Of a stretch of DNA of 64,000 bases, positions 44,989 through 60,786 are shown one piece after another (the first letter of the stretch is position 1; each line of letters opens with the position of its first letter). The notes beneath the pieces were generated by a model that saw only the letters and a program-made list of their open reading frames with translations, did no database searches and was not told where the DNA came from. The position numbers and the translations under genes were made by a program. Source of the DNA: Bugula neritina (Eukaryota; Bryozoa; Gymnolaemata; Cheilostomatida; Bugulidae); contig OZ037766.1 in assembly GCA_964035545.1 (NCBI GenBank), forward strand, positions 18,131,581 through 18,195,580, in the 5' to 3' direction.

Positions 44989-47900
44989 AACATACTGGAA
45001 CATACTGGAATATACTGTAACCCACTGAAATATACTGCAACATACTGAAATATACTGCAAGATACTGAAACCTACTGAAATACACTGTAACATACTGAAA
45101 TACACTGCAACATGCTGCAACATACTGAAATACACTGTAACATATTGAAATACATTGCAACACATTGAAATAAGTTGCAAGATACCGAAATATACTGCAA
45201 CATACTGAAAGACACTAAAACTCACTGAAGTATAGTGAAAAATCTAAAAATGCACTGTGGCATACTGAAATATACTGAAACACGCTGAAATATACTGGAA
45301 CATACTGAAATAAACTGTAACATACTGAGATATACTGCAAGATACTGAAATATGCTACAACTCACTGAAGTATAGTGTAATTTACGGAAATGTACTGTAA
45401 CATACTGAAATTTATTGTAACATACTGAATTATACTGCAACATACTGAAAAACACTGTAACATACTGAAAGACACTAAAACTCACTGAAGTATAGTGTAA
45501 TATCTGCAAATGCACTGTAATATATTGAAATTTACTGTAACACAGTGAAATATACTGTAACATACTGAAATATACTGTAACATACTGAGATATACTGCAA
45601 GATACTGAAATAAACTACAACTCACTGAAGTATAGTGTAATTTACGAAAATGTACTGTAACATACTGAAATTTATTGTAACATACTGAATTATACTGCAA
45701 CATACTGGAATACACTGTAACATACTGAAACATATTGCAAAATACTGCAACATACTGAAATACGCTGTAACATACTGAAAGACGCCGTATCATACTGAAA
45801 TATACTATAACCCACTGAAATATACTGCAACATACTGAAAAAAACTGTAACATACTGAAATATACTGCAACATACTGAAATACACTGTAACATACAGAAA
45901 TACACTGCAACATACTGCAGCATACTGCAACATGCTGCAACACGCTGAAATACACTGTAACATACTGAAATATATTGCAAAATACTGCAACATACTGAAA
46001 TACACTGTAACATACTGAAAGACACTAAAACTCACTGAAGTATAGTGTAATATCTGGAAATGCACTGTGACATACTGAAATATACTGAAACACGCTGAAA
46101 TATACTGCAACATACTGAAATATACTGTAACATACCGAAATTTATTGTAACATACCGAATTATACTGCAACATACTGAAATATACTGTAACATACTGAAA
46201 TATATTGCAAAATACTGCAACATACTTAAATACACTGTAACATACTGAAAGACACTAAAACTCACTGAAGTATAGTGTAATATCTGGAAATGCACTGTGA
46301 CATACTGAAATATACTGAAACACGCTGAAATATACTTCAACATACTGAAATATACCTAAAAATATTGAAACATACTGAAATACACTGTAACATGCTGAAA
46401 TACACTGTATCATACTGAAGTATACTGTAACGCACTGAAATATACTGCAACATACTGAATTATACTGAAACATGCTGCAATATCCTGAAATATACTGCAA
46501 CATGCTGAAATATACTGCAAGACACTGAAACCTATTGAAATACACTGTAACATACTGATATACACTGCAACATACTGAAATACACTGTAACATACAGACA
46601 TACACTGCAACACACTGCAGCATACTGCAACATGCTGCAACATACTGAAATACACTGTAACATATTGAAATACACTGCAACACATTGAAATATGCTGTAA
46701 CATACTGAGATATACTGCAAGACACTGAAATATACTACAGCTCACTGAAGTATAGTGTAATTTACAGAAATGTACTGTAACATACTGAAATTTATTGTAA
46801 CATACTGAAATATACTGCAACATACTGAAATACACTGTAACATACTGAAATATATTGCAAAATACTGCAACATACTGAAATACACTGTAACATACTCAAA
46901 TACATTGTATCATACTGGAATATGCTATAACCCACTGAAATATACTGCAACTTACTGAAATATACTGTAACATACTGAAATATACTGCAACATACTGAAA
47001 TACACTGTAACATACAGAAGTACGCTGTAACATACAGAAATACACTGCAACATACTGCAACATACTGAAATACACTGTAACATACTGAAACACACTGCAA
47101 CATACTGAAATATACTGCAACTTAGTGAAATATACTGTAACATACTGAAATATACTGCAACATACTGAAATACACTGTAACATACAGAAGTACGCTGTAA
47201 CATTCAGAAATACACTGCAACATACTGCAACATACTGAAATACACTGTAACATACTGAAACACACTGCAACATACTGAAATATACTGCAACATACTGGAA
47301 CATACTGGAATATACTGTAACCCACTGAAATATACTGCAACATACTGAAATATACTGCAAGATACTGAAACCTACTGAAATACACTGTAACATACTGAAA
47401 TACACTGCAACATGCTGCAACATACTGAAATACACTGTAACATATTGAAATACATTGCAACACATTGAAATAAGTTGCAAGATACCGAAATATACTGCAA
47501 CATACTGAAAGACACTAAAACTCACTGAAGTATAGTGAAAAATCTAAAAATGCACTGTGGCATACTGAAATATACTGAAACACGCTGAAATATACTGGAA
47601 CATACTGAAATAAACTGTAACATACTGAGATATACTGCAAGATACTGAAATATGCTACAACTCACTGAAGTATAGTGTAATTTACGGAAATGTACTGTAA
47701 CATACTGAAATTTATTGTAACATACTGAATTATACTGCAACATACTGAAAAACACTGTAACATACTGAAAGACACTAAAACTCACTGAAGTATAGTGTAA
47801 TATCTGCAAATGCACTGTAATATATTGAAATTTACTGTAACACAGTGAAATATACTGTAACATACTGAAATATACTGTAACATACTGAGATACACTGCAA

Positions 47901-49418
47901 GATACTGAAATATACTACAACTCACTGAAGTATAGTGTAATTTACGAAAATGTACTGTAACATACTGAAATTTATTGTAACATACTGAATTATACTGCAA
48001 CATACTGGAATACACTGTAACATACTGAAACATATTGCAAAATACTGCAACATACTGAAATACGCTGTAACATACTGAAAGACGCCATATCATACTGAAA
48101 TATACTATAACCCACTGAAATATACTGCAACATACTGAAAAATACTGTAACATACTGAAATATACTGCAACATACTGAAATACACTGTAACATACAGAAA
48201 TACACTGCAACATACTGCAGCATACTGCAACATACTGCAACACGCTGAAATACACTGTAACATACTGAAATATATTGCAAAATACTGCAACATACTGAAA
48301 TACACTGTAACATACTGAAAGACACTAAAACTCACTGAAGTATAGTGTAATATCTGGAAATGCACTGTGACATACTGAAATATACTGAAACACGCTGAAA
48401 TATACTGCAACATACTGAAATATACTGTAACATACCGAAATTTATTGTAACATACCGAATTATACTGCAACATACTGAAATATACTGTAACATACTGAAA
48501 TATATTGCAAAATACTGCAACATACTTAAATACACTGTAACATACTGAAAGACACTAAAACTCACTGAAGTATAGTGTAATATCTGGAAATGCACTGTGA
48601 CATACTGAAATATACTGAAACACGCTGAAATATACTTCAACATACTGAAATATACCTAAAAATATTGAAACATACTGAAATACACTGTAACATGCTGAAA
48701 TACACTGTATCATACTGAAGTATACTGTAACGCACTGAAATATACTGCAACATACTGAATTATACTGAAACATACTGCAATATCCTGAAATATACTGCAA
48801 CATGCTGAAATATACTGCAAGACACTGAAACCTACTGAAATACACTGTAACATACTGATATACACTGCAACATACTGAAATACACTGTAACATACAGACA
48901 TACACTGCAACATACTGCAGCATACTGCAACATGCTGCAACATACTGAAATACACTGTAACATATTGAAATACACTGCAACACATTGAAATATGCTGTAA
49001 CATACTGAGATATACTGCAAGACACTGAAATATACTACAGCTCACTGAAGTATAGTGTAATTTACGGAAATGTACTGTAACATACTGAAATTTATTGTAA
49101 CATACTGAAATATACTGCAACATACTGAAATACACTGTAACATACTGAAATATATTGCAAAATACTGCAACATACTGAAATACACTGTAACATACTCAAA
49201 TACATTGTATCATACTGGAATATGCTATAACCCACTGAAATATACTGCAACTTACTGAAATATACTGTAACATACTGAAATATACTGCAACATACTGAAA
49301 TACACTGTAACATACAGAAGTACGCTGTAACATACAGAAATACACTGCAACATACTGCAACATACTGAAATACACTGTAACATACTGAAACACACTGCAA
49401 CATACTGAAATATACTGC
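44989..49418. repeat. 4.43-kb higher-order unit, second array, copy a'
   Basis: Corresponds to 19401-23830 at an offset of 25,588 and repeats at an offset of 4,430 in 49419-53848. Contains delta markers at 46349 and 48649. Confidence 0.8.
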
Positions 49419-52400
49419 AACATACTGGAACATACTGGAATATACTGTAACCCACTGAAATATACTGCAACATACTGAAATATGCTGCAAGATACTGAAA
49501 CCTACTGAAATACACTGTAACATACTGAAATACACTGCAACATGCTGCAACATACTGAAATACACTGTAACATATTGAAATACATTGCAACGCATTGAAA
49601 TAAGTTGCAAGATACCGAAATATGCTGCAACATACTGAAAGACACTAAAACTCACTGAAGTATAGTGAAAAATTTAAAAATGCACTGTGGCATACTGAAA
49701 TATACTGAAACACGCTGAAATATACTGGAACATACTGAAATAAACTGTAACATACTGAGATATACTGCAAGATACTGAAATATACTACAACTCACTGAAG
49801 TATAGCGTAATTTGCAGAAATGTACTGTAACACACTGAAATTTATTGTAACATACTGAATTATACTGCAACATACTGAAAAACACTGTAACATACTGAAA
49901 GACACTAAAACTCACTGAAGTATAGTGTAATATCTGCAAATGCACTGTAATATATTGAAATTTACTGTAACACAGTGAAATATACTGTAACATACTGAAA
50001 TATACTGTAACATACTGAGATATACTGCAAGATACTGAAATATACTACAACTCACTGAAGTATAGTGTAATTTACGAAAATGTACTGTAACATACTGAAA
50101 TTTATTGTAACATACTGAATTATACTGCAACATACTGGAATACACTGTAACATACTGAAACATATTGCAAAATACTGCAACATACTGAAATACGCTGTAA
50201 CATACTGAAAGACGCCGTATCATACTGAAATATACTATAACCCACTGAAATATACTGCAACATACTGAAAAAAACTGTAACATACTGAAATATACTGCAA
50301 CATACTGAAATACACTGTAACATACAGAAATACACTGCAACATACTGCAGCATACTGCAACATGCTGCAACACGCTGAAATACACTGTAACATACTGAAA
50401 TATATTGCAAAATACTGCAACATACTGAAATACACTGTAACATACTGAAAGACACTAAAACTCACTGAAGTATAGTGTAATATCTGGAAATGCACTGTGA
50501 CATACTGAAATATACTGAAACACGCTGAAATATACTGCAACATACTGAAATATACTGTAACATACCGAAATTTATTGTAACATACCGAATTATACTGCAA
50601 CATACTGAAATATACTGTAACATACTGAAATATATTGCAAAATACTGCAACATACTTAAATACACTGTAACATACTGAAAGACACTAAAACTCACTGAAG
50701 TATAGTGTAATATCTGGAAATGCACTGTGACATACTGAAATATACTGAAACACGCTGAAATATACTTCAACATACTGAAATATACCTAAAAATATTGAAA
50801 CATACTGAAATACACTGTAACATGCTGAAATACACTGTATCATACTGAAGTATACTGTAACGCACTGAAATATACTGCAACATACTGAATTATACTGAAA
50901 CATACTGCAATATCCTGAAATATACTGCAACATGCTGAAATATACTGCAAGACACTGAAACCTATTGAAATACACTGTAACATACTGATATACACTGCAA
51001 CATACTGAAATACACTGTAACATACAGACATACACTGCAACACACTGCAGCATACTGCAACATGCTGCAACATACTGAAATACACTGTAACATATTGAAA
51101 TACACTGCAACACATTGAAATATGCTGTAACATACTGAGATATACTGCAAGACACTGAAATATACTACAGCTCACTGAAGTATAGTGTAATTTACGGAAA
51201 TGTACTGTAACATACTGAAATTTATTGTAACATACTGAAATATACTGCAACATACTGAAATACACTGTAACATACTGAAATATATTGCAAAATACTGCAA
51301 CATACTGAAATACACTGTAACATACTCAAATACATTGTATCATACTGGAATATGCTATAACCCACTGAAATATACTGCAACTTACTGAAATATACTGTAA
51401 CATACTGAAATATACTGCAACATACTGAAATACACTGTAACATACAGAAGTACGCTGTAACATACAGAAATACACTGCAACATACTGCAACATACTGAAA
51501 TACACTGTAACATACTGAAACACACTGCAACATACTGAAATATACTGCAACTTAGTGAAATATACTGTAACATACTGAAATATACTGCAACATACTGAAA
51601 TACACTGTAACATACAGAAGTACGCTGTAACATTCAGAAATACATTGCAACATACTGCAACATACTGAAATACACTGTAACATACTGAAACACACTGCAA
51701 CATACTGAAATATACTGCAACATACTGGAACATACTGGAATATACTGTAACCCACTGAAATATACTGCAACATACTGAAATATACTGCAAGATACTGAAA
51801 CCTACTGAAATACACTGTAACATACTGAAATACACTGCAACATGCTGCAACATACTGAAATACACTGTAACATATTGAAATACATTGCAACACATTGAAA
51901 TAAGTTGCAAGATACCGAAATATACTGCAACATACTGAAAGACACTAAAACTCACTGAAGTAAAGTGAAAAATCTAAAAATGCACTGTGGCATACTGAAA
52001 TATACTGAAACACGCTGAAATATACTGGAACATACTGAAATAAACTGTAACATACTGAGATATACTGCAAGATACTGAAATATGCTACAACTCACTGAAG
52101 TATAGTGTAATTTACGGAAATGTACTGTAACATACTGAAATTTATTGTAACATACTGAATTATACTGCAACATACTGAAAAACACTGTAACATACTGAAA
52201 GACACTAAAACTCACTGAAGTATAGTGTAATATCTGCAAATGCACTGTAATATATTGAAATTTACTGTAACACAGTGAAATATACTGTAACATACTGAAA
52301 TATACTGTAACATACTGAGATATACTGCAAGATACTGAAATATACTACAACTCACTGAAGTATAGTGTAATTTACGAAAATGTACTGTAACATACTGAAA

Positions 52401-53848
52401 TTTATTGTAACATACTGAATTATACTGCAACATACTGGAATACACTGTAACATACTGAAACATATTGCAAAATACTGCAACATACTGAAATACGCTGTAA
52501 CATACTGAAAGACGCCATATCATACTGAAATATACTATAACCCACTGAAATATACTGCAACATACTGAAAAATACTGTAACATACTGAAATATACTGCAA
52601 CATACTGAAATACACTGTAACATACAGAAATACACTGCAACATACTGCAGCATACTGCAACATACTGCAACATGCTGAAATACACTGTAACATACTGAAA
52701 TATATTGCAAAATACTGCAACATACTGAAATACACTGTAACATACTGAAAGACACTAAAACTCACTGAAGTATAGTGTAATATCTGGAAATGCACTGTGA
52801 CATACTGAAATATACTGAAACACGCTGAAATATACTGCAACATACTGAAATATACTGTAACATACCGAAATTTATTGTAACATACCGAATTATACTGCAA
52901 CATACTGAAATATACTGTAACATACTGAAATATATTGCAAAATACTGCAACATACTTAAATACACTGTAACATACTGAAAGACACTAAAACTCACTGAAG
53001 TATAGTGTAATATCTGGAAATGCACTGTGACATACTGAAATATACTGAAACACGCTGAAATATACTTCAACATACTGAAATATACCTAAAAATATTGAAA
53101 CATACTGAAATACACTGTAACATGCTGAAATACACTGTATCATACTGAAGTATACTGTAACGCACTGAAATATACTGCAACATACTGAATTATACTGAAA
53201 CATACTGCAATATCCTGAAATATACTGCAACATGCTGAAATATACTGCAAGACACTGAAACCTACTGAAATACACTGTAACATACTGATATACACTGCAA
53301 CATACTGAAATACACTGTAACATACAGACATACACTGCAACATACTGCAGCATACTGCAACATGCTGCAACATACTGAAATACACTGTAACATATTGAAA
53401 TACACTGCAACACATTGAAATATGCTGTAACATACTGAGATATACTGCAAGACACTGAAATATACTACAGCTCACTGAAGTATAGTGTAATTTACGGAAA
53501 TGTACTGTAACATACTGAAATTTATTGTAACATACTGAAATATACTGCAACATACTGAAATACACTGTAACATACTGAAATATATTGCAAAATACTGCAA
53601 CATACTGAAATACACTGTAACATACTCAAATACATTGTATCATACTGGAATATGCTATAACCCACTGAAATATACTGCAACTTACTGAAATATACTGTAA
53701 CATACTGAAATATACTGCAACATACTGAAATACACTGTAACATACAGAAGTACGCTGTAACATACAGAAATACACTGCAACATACTGCAACATACTGAAA
53801 TACACTGTAACATACTGAAACACACTGCAACATACTGAAATATACTGC
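49419..53848. repeat. 4.43-kb higher-order unit, second array, copy b'
   Basis: Corresponds to 23831-28260 and shares its private variants (A at 51963, tacattgcaa at 51641). Contains delta markers at 50779 and 53079. Confidence 0.8.
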
Positions 53849-56353
53849 AACATACTGGAACATACTGGAATATACTGTAACCCACTGAAATATACTGCAA
53901 CATACTGAAATATGCTGCAAGATACTGAAACCTACTGAAATACACTGTAACATACTGAAATACACTGCAACATGCTGCAACATACTGAAATACACTGTAA
54001 CATATTGAAATACATTGCAACGCATTGAAATAAGTTGCAAGATACCGAAATATGCTGCAACATACTGAAAGACACTAAAACTCACTGAAGTATAGTGAAA
54101 AATTTAAAAATGCACTGTGGCATACTGAAATATACTGAAACACGCTGAAATATACTGGAACATACTGAAATAAACTGTAACATACTGAGATATACTGCAA
54201 GATACTGAAATATACTACAACTCACTGAAGTATAGCGTAATTTGCAGAAATGTACTGTAACACACTGAAATTTATTGTAACATACTGAATTATACTGCAA
54301 CATACTGAAAAACACTGTAACATACTGAAAGACACTAAAACTCACTGAAGTATAGTGTAATATCTGCAAATGCACTGTAATATATTGAAATTTACTGTAA
54401 CACAGTGAAATATACTGTAACATACTGAAATATACTGTAACATACTGAGATATACTGCAAGATACTGAAATATACTACAACTCACTGAAGTATAGTGTAA
54501 TTTACGAAAATGTACTGTAACATACTGAAATTTATTGTAACATACTGAATTATACTGCAACATACTGGAATACACTGTAACATACTGAAACATATTGCAA
54601 AATACTGCAACATACTGAAATACGCTGTAACATACTGAAAGACGCCGTATCATACTGAAATATACTATAACCCACTGAAATATACTGCAACATACTGAAA
54701 AAAACTGTAACATACTGAAATATACTGCAACATACTGAAATACACTGTAACATACAGAAATACACTGCAACATACTGCAGCATACTGCAACATGCTGCAA
54801 CACGCTGAAATACACTGTAACATACTGAAATATATTGCAAAATACTGCAACATACTGAAATACACTGTAACATACTGAAAGACACTAAAACTCACTGAAG
54901 TATAGTGTAATATCTGGAAATGCACTGTGACATACTGAAATATACTGAAACACGCTGAAATATACTGCAACATACTGAAATATACTGTAACATACCGAAA
55001 TTTATTGTAACATACCGAATTATACTGCAACATACTGAAATATACTGTAACATACTGAAATATATTGCAAAATACTGCAACATACTTAAATACACTGTAA
55101 CATACTGAAAGACACTAAAACTCACTGAAGTATAGTGTAATATCTGGAAATGCACTGTGACATACTGAAATATACTGAAACACGCTGAAATATACTTCAA
55201 CATACTGAAATATACCTAAAAATATTGAAACATACTGAAATACACTGTAACATGCTGAAATACACTGTATCATACTGAAGTATACTGTAACGCACTGAAA
55301 TATACTGCAACATACTGAATTATACTGAAACATACTGCAATATCCTGAAATATACTGCAACATGCTGAAATATACTGCAAGACACTGAAACCTATTGAAA
55401 TACACTGTAACATACTGATATACACTGCAACATACTGAAATACACTGTAACATACAGACATACACTGCAACACACTGCAGCATACTGCAACATGCTGCAA
55501 CATACTGAAATACACTGTAACATATTGAAATACACTGCAACACATTGAAATATGCTGTAACATACTGAGATATACTGCAAGACACTGAAATATACTACAG
55601 CTCACTGAAGTATAGTGTAATTTACGGAAATGTACTGTAACATACTGAAATTTATTGTAACATACTGAAATATACTGCAACATACTGAAATACACTGTAA
55701 CATACTGAAATATATTGCAAAATACTGCAACATACTGAAATACACTGTAACATACTCAAATACATTGTATCATACTGGAATATGCTATAACCCACTGAAA
55801 TATACTGCAACTTACTGAAATATACTGTAACATACTGAAATATACTGCAACATACTGAAATACACTGTAACATACAGAAGTACGCTGTAACATACAGAAA
55901 TACACTGCAACATACTGCAACATACTGAAATACACTGTAACATACTGAAACACACTGCAACATACTGAAATATACTGCAACTTAGTGAAATATACTGTAA
56001 CATACTGAAATATACTGCAACATACTGAAATACACTGTAACATACAGAAGTACGCTGTAACATTCAGAAATACATTGCAACATACTGCAACATACTGAAA
56101 TACACTGTAACATACTGAAACACACTGCAACATACTGAAATATACTGCAACATACTGGAACATACTGGAATATACTGTAACCCACTGAAATATACTGCAA
56201 CATACTGAAATATACTGCAAGATACTGAAACCTACTGAAATACACTGTAACATACTGAAATACACTGCAACATGCTGCAACATACTGAAATACACTGTAA
56301 CATATTGAAATACATTGCAACACATTGAAATAAGTTGCAAGATACCGAAATAT
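53849..56353. repeat. 4.43-kb unit, second array, partial copy c'
   Basis: Continues the 4,430 period for about 2.5 kb, further than the first array, which stops near 28690. It carries tacattgcaa near 56071, as copy b' does and copy a' does not, so it derives from b'. It ends near 56354, just before a marker, where it joins the copy of 39015-43447. Confidence 0.75.
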
Positions 56354-59300
56354 ACTGTAACATAATGAAAGACACTAAAACTCACTGAAGTATAGTGTAA
56401 TATCTGCAAATGCACTGTAACATATTGAAATTTACTGTACCACAGTGAAATATACTGTAACATACTGAAATATACTGTAACATACTGAGATATACTGCAA
56501 GATACTGAAATATACTACAACTCTCTGAAGTATAGTGTAATTTACGAAAATGTACTGTAACATACTGAAATTTATTGTAACATACTGAATTATACTGCAA
56601 CATACTGAAAAACACTGTAACATACTGAAAGACACTAAAACTCACTGAAGTATAGTGTAATGTCTGCAAATGCACTGTAATATATTGAAATTTACTGTAA
56701 CACAGTGAAATATACTGTAACATACTGAAATATACTGTAACATACTGAGATATACTGCAAGATACTGAAATATACTACAACTCACTGAAGTATAGTGTAA
56801 TTTATGAAAATGTACTGTAACATACTGAAATTTATTGTAACATACTGAATTATACTGCAACATACTGGAATACACTGTAACATACTGAAACATATTGCAA
56901 AATACTGCAACATACTGAAATACGCTGTAACATACTGAAAGACGCCGTATCATACTGAAATATACTATAACCCACTGAAATATACTGCAACATACTGAAA
57001 AATACTGTAACATACTGAAATATACTGCAACATACTGAAATACACTGTAACATACAGAAATACACTGCAACATACTGCAGCATACTGCAACATACTGCAA
57101 CATGCTGAAATACACTGTAACATACTGAAATATATTGCAAAATACTGCAACATACTGAAATACACTGTAACATACTGAAAGACACTAAAACTCACTGAAG
57201 TATAGTGTAATATCTGGAAATGCACTGTGACATACTGAAATATACTGAAACACGCTGAAATATACTGCAACATACTGAAATATACTGTAACATACCGAAA
57301 TTTATTGTAACGTACCGAATTATACTGCAACATACTGAAATATACTGTAACATACTGAAATATATTGCAAAATACTGCAACATACTTAAATACACTGTAA
57401 CATACTGAAAGACACTAAAACTCACTGAAGTATAGTGTAATATCTGGAAATGCACTGTGACATACTGAAATATACTGAAACACGCTGAATTATACTGCAA
57501 CATACTGAAATACACTGCAACATACTGAAATACACTGTAACATACTGAAAGACACTAAAACTCACTGAAGTATAGTGTAATACCTGCAAATGCACTGTAA
57601 CATATTGAAATTTACTGTAACACAGTGAAATATACTGTAACATACTGAAATATACTGTAACATACTGAGATATACTGCAAGATACTGAAATATACTACAA
57701 CTCTCTGAAGTATAGTGTAATTTACGAAAATGTACTGTAACATACTGAAATTTATTGTAACATACTGAGTTATACTGCAACATACTGAAATACACTGTAA
57801 CATACTGAAACATATTGCAAAGTACTGCAACATACTGAAATACACTGTAACATACCGAAAGACGCTGTATCATAATGAAATATACTATAACCCACTGAAA
57901 TATACTGCAACATACTGAAATATACTGTAACAAACTGAAATATACTGCAACATACTGAAATACACTGTAACATACAGAAATACACTGCAACATACTGCAG
58001 CAAACTGCAACATACTGCAACATACTGAAATACACTGTAACATATTGAAATACACTGCAACACATTGAAATATGCTTCAACATACCGAAATATATGGTAA
58101 CCTACTGAAATATGTTGCAAACTACTGAAATATATTGCAACATACTGCAACTTAATAAAATATACTGTAACATACTGAAATATACTGGAAGATACTGAAA
58201 CCTACTGAAATACACTGTAACATACTGAAATACACTGCAACATACTGCAACATACTGAAATACACTGTAACATATTGAAATACATTGCAACACATTGAAA
58301 TAAGTTGCAAGATACTGAATTATACTGCAACATACTGAAAGACACTAAAACTCACTGAAGTATAGTGAAAAATCTGAAAATGCACTGTGGCATACTGAAA
58401 TATACTGAAACACGCTGAAATATACTGGAACATACTGAAATAAACTGCAACATACTGAGATATACTGCAAGATACTGAAATATACTACAACTCACTGAAG
58501 TATAGTGTAGTTTGCAGAAATGTACTGTAACAGACTGAAATTTATTGTATCATACTGAAATATACGGCAACGTACTGAAATACACTGTAACATACTGAAA
58601 TATATTGCAAAATACTGCAACATACTGAAGTATGCTGCAACATACTGAAAGACACTAAAACTCACTGAAGTATAGTGTAATATCTGCAAATGCACTGTAA
58701 CATACTGAAATTACTGTAACACACTGAAAGATACTGTAACATACTGAAATATACTGTAACATACGGAGATATACTGCGAGATACTGAAATATACTACAAC
58801 TCACTGAAGTATAGTGTAATTTTCGGAAATGTACTGTAACATACTGAATTTTATGGTAACATACTGAATTATACTGCAACATACTGAAATACACTGTAAC
58901 ATACTGAAACATATTGCAAAATACTGCAACATACTGAAATACACTGTAACATACTGAAAGACGCTGTATCATACTGAAATATACTATAACCCACTGAAAT
59001 ATACTGCAACATACTGAAATATACTGTAACATACTGAAATATACTGCAACATACTGAAATACACTGTAACATACAGAAATACACTGCAACATACTGCAGC
59101 ATACTGCAACATAGTGCAACATACTGAAATGCACTGTAACATATTGAAATACGCTGCAACACATTGAAATATGCTGCAACATACCGAAATATATACTAAC
59201 CTACTGAAATATTATGCAAACTACTGAAACATACTGCAACATACTGCAACATAATGAAACATACTGCAACATGCTGAAATATACTGCAAGACACTGAAAC

Positions 59301-60786
59301 CTACTGAAATACACTGTAACATACTGAAATACGCTGCAACATACTGCAACATACTGAAAGACACTAAAACTCACTGAAGTATAGTGTAATATCTGGAAAT
59401 GCACTGTGACATACTGAAATATACTGTAACATACTGAAATATACTGGAACATACTGAGATATAATGCAAGATACTGAAATATACTACAACTCACTGAAGT
59501 ATAGTGTAATTTACGGAAATGTACTGTAACATACTGAAATTTATTGTAACATACTGAAATATACCGCAACATACTGAAATACACTGTAACATACTGAAAT
59601 GCATTGCAAAATACTGCAACATACTGAAATACACTGTAACATACTGAAATACACTGCAACATACTGAAATACACTGTAACATACAGAAATACACTGCAAC
59701 ATACTGCAACATACTGCAACATACTGGAAGATACTGGAATATACTGTAACCCACTGAAATATACTGCAACATACTGAAATATACTGCAAGATACTGAAAA
59801 CTACTGAAATACACTGCAACATATTGCAACATACTGAAATACACTGTAACATATTGAAATACATTGCAACACATTGAAATAAGTTGCAAGATACCGAAAA
59901 ATACTGCAACATACTGAAAGACACTAAAACTCACTGAAGTATAGTGAAAAATCTGAAAATGCACTGTAACATACTGAGATATACTGCAAGATACTGAAAT
60001 ATACTACAACTCCCTGAAGTATAGTGTAATTTACGAAAATGTACTGTAACATACTGAAATTTATTGTAACATACTGAATTATACTGCAACATACTGAAAT
60101 ACACTGTAACATACTGAAACATATTGCAAAATACTGCAACATACTGAAATACACTGTAACATACTGAAAGACGCTGTATCATACTGAAATATACTATAAC
60201 CCACTGAAATATCTTGCAACACACTGGAATATACTTCAACATACTGAAATACACTGTAACATACAGAAATACACGGCAACATACTGCAGCATACTGCAAC
60301 ATACTGCAACATACTGAAATGCACTGTAACATATTGAAATACGCTGCAACACATTGAAATATGCTGCAACATACCGAAATATATACTAACCTACTGAAAT
60401 ATGTTGCAAACTACTGAAACATACTGCAACATACTGCAACATAATGAAATATACTGCAACATGCTGAAATATACTGCAAGACACTGAAACCTACTGAAAT
60501 ACACTGTAATATACTGAAATACGCTGCAACATACTGCAACATACTGAAAGACACTAGAACTCACTGAAGTATAGTGTAATATCTGGAAATGCACTGTGAC
60601 ATACTGAAATATACTGTAACATACTGAAATATACTGGAACATACTGAGATATAATGCAAGATACTGAAATATACTACAACTCACTGAAGTTTAGTGTAAT
60701 TTACGGAAATGTACTGTAACATACTGAAATACGCTGTATCATACTGAAATATACTATAACCCACGGAAATATACTGCAACATACTG
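56354..60786. repeat. 4.43-kb distant duplicate of 39015-43447
   Basis: Matches at an offset of 17,339 and includes the 1-base loss (58711, from 41372). The length is similar to the 4.43-kb HOR by coincidence only; the content differs. Differences from 39015-43447 include gaaagatactg near 58728, acacggcaac near 60275 and G at 59966. It has C at 58930, so the A at 41591 is private to the middle copy. Confidence 0.8.

Larger units (their letters stand above)
43439..54278. repeat. 10.8-kb distant duplicate of 17851-28690
   Basis: Matches 17851-28690 at an offset of 25,588 (2,559 monomers less two 1-base losses that lie between the copies). Only scattered substitutions were seen, such as taaactac near 45611 and catgctgcaa near 46471. 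Both copies share array-internal variants (26375 with 51963; 26051 with 51641), so the 4.43-kb array existed before this block was copied. Confidence 0.82.

Noticed and set aside
56354-60786. Further copy of the 4.43-kb HOR, suggested by its length
   Set aside because: Its content matches 39015-43447, not the 4.43-kb units. The similar length is a coincidence.
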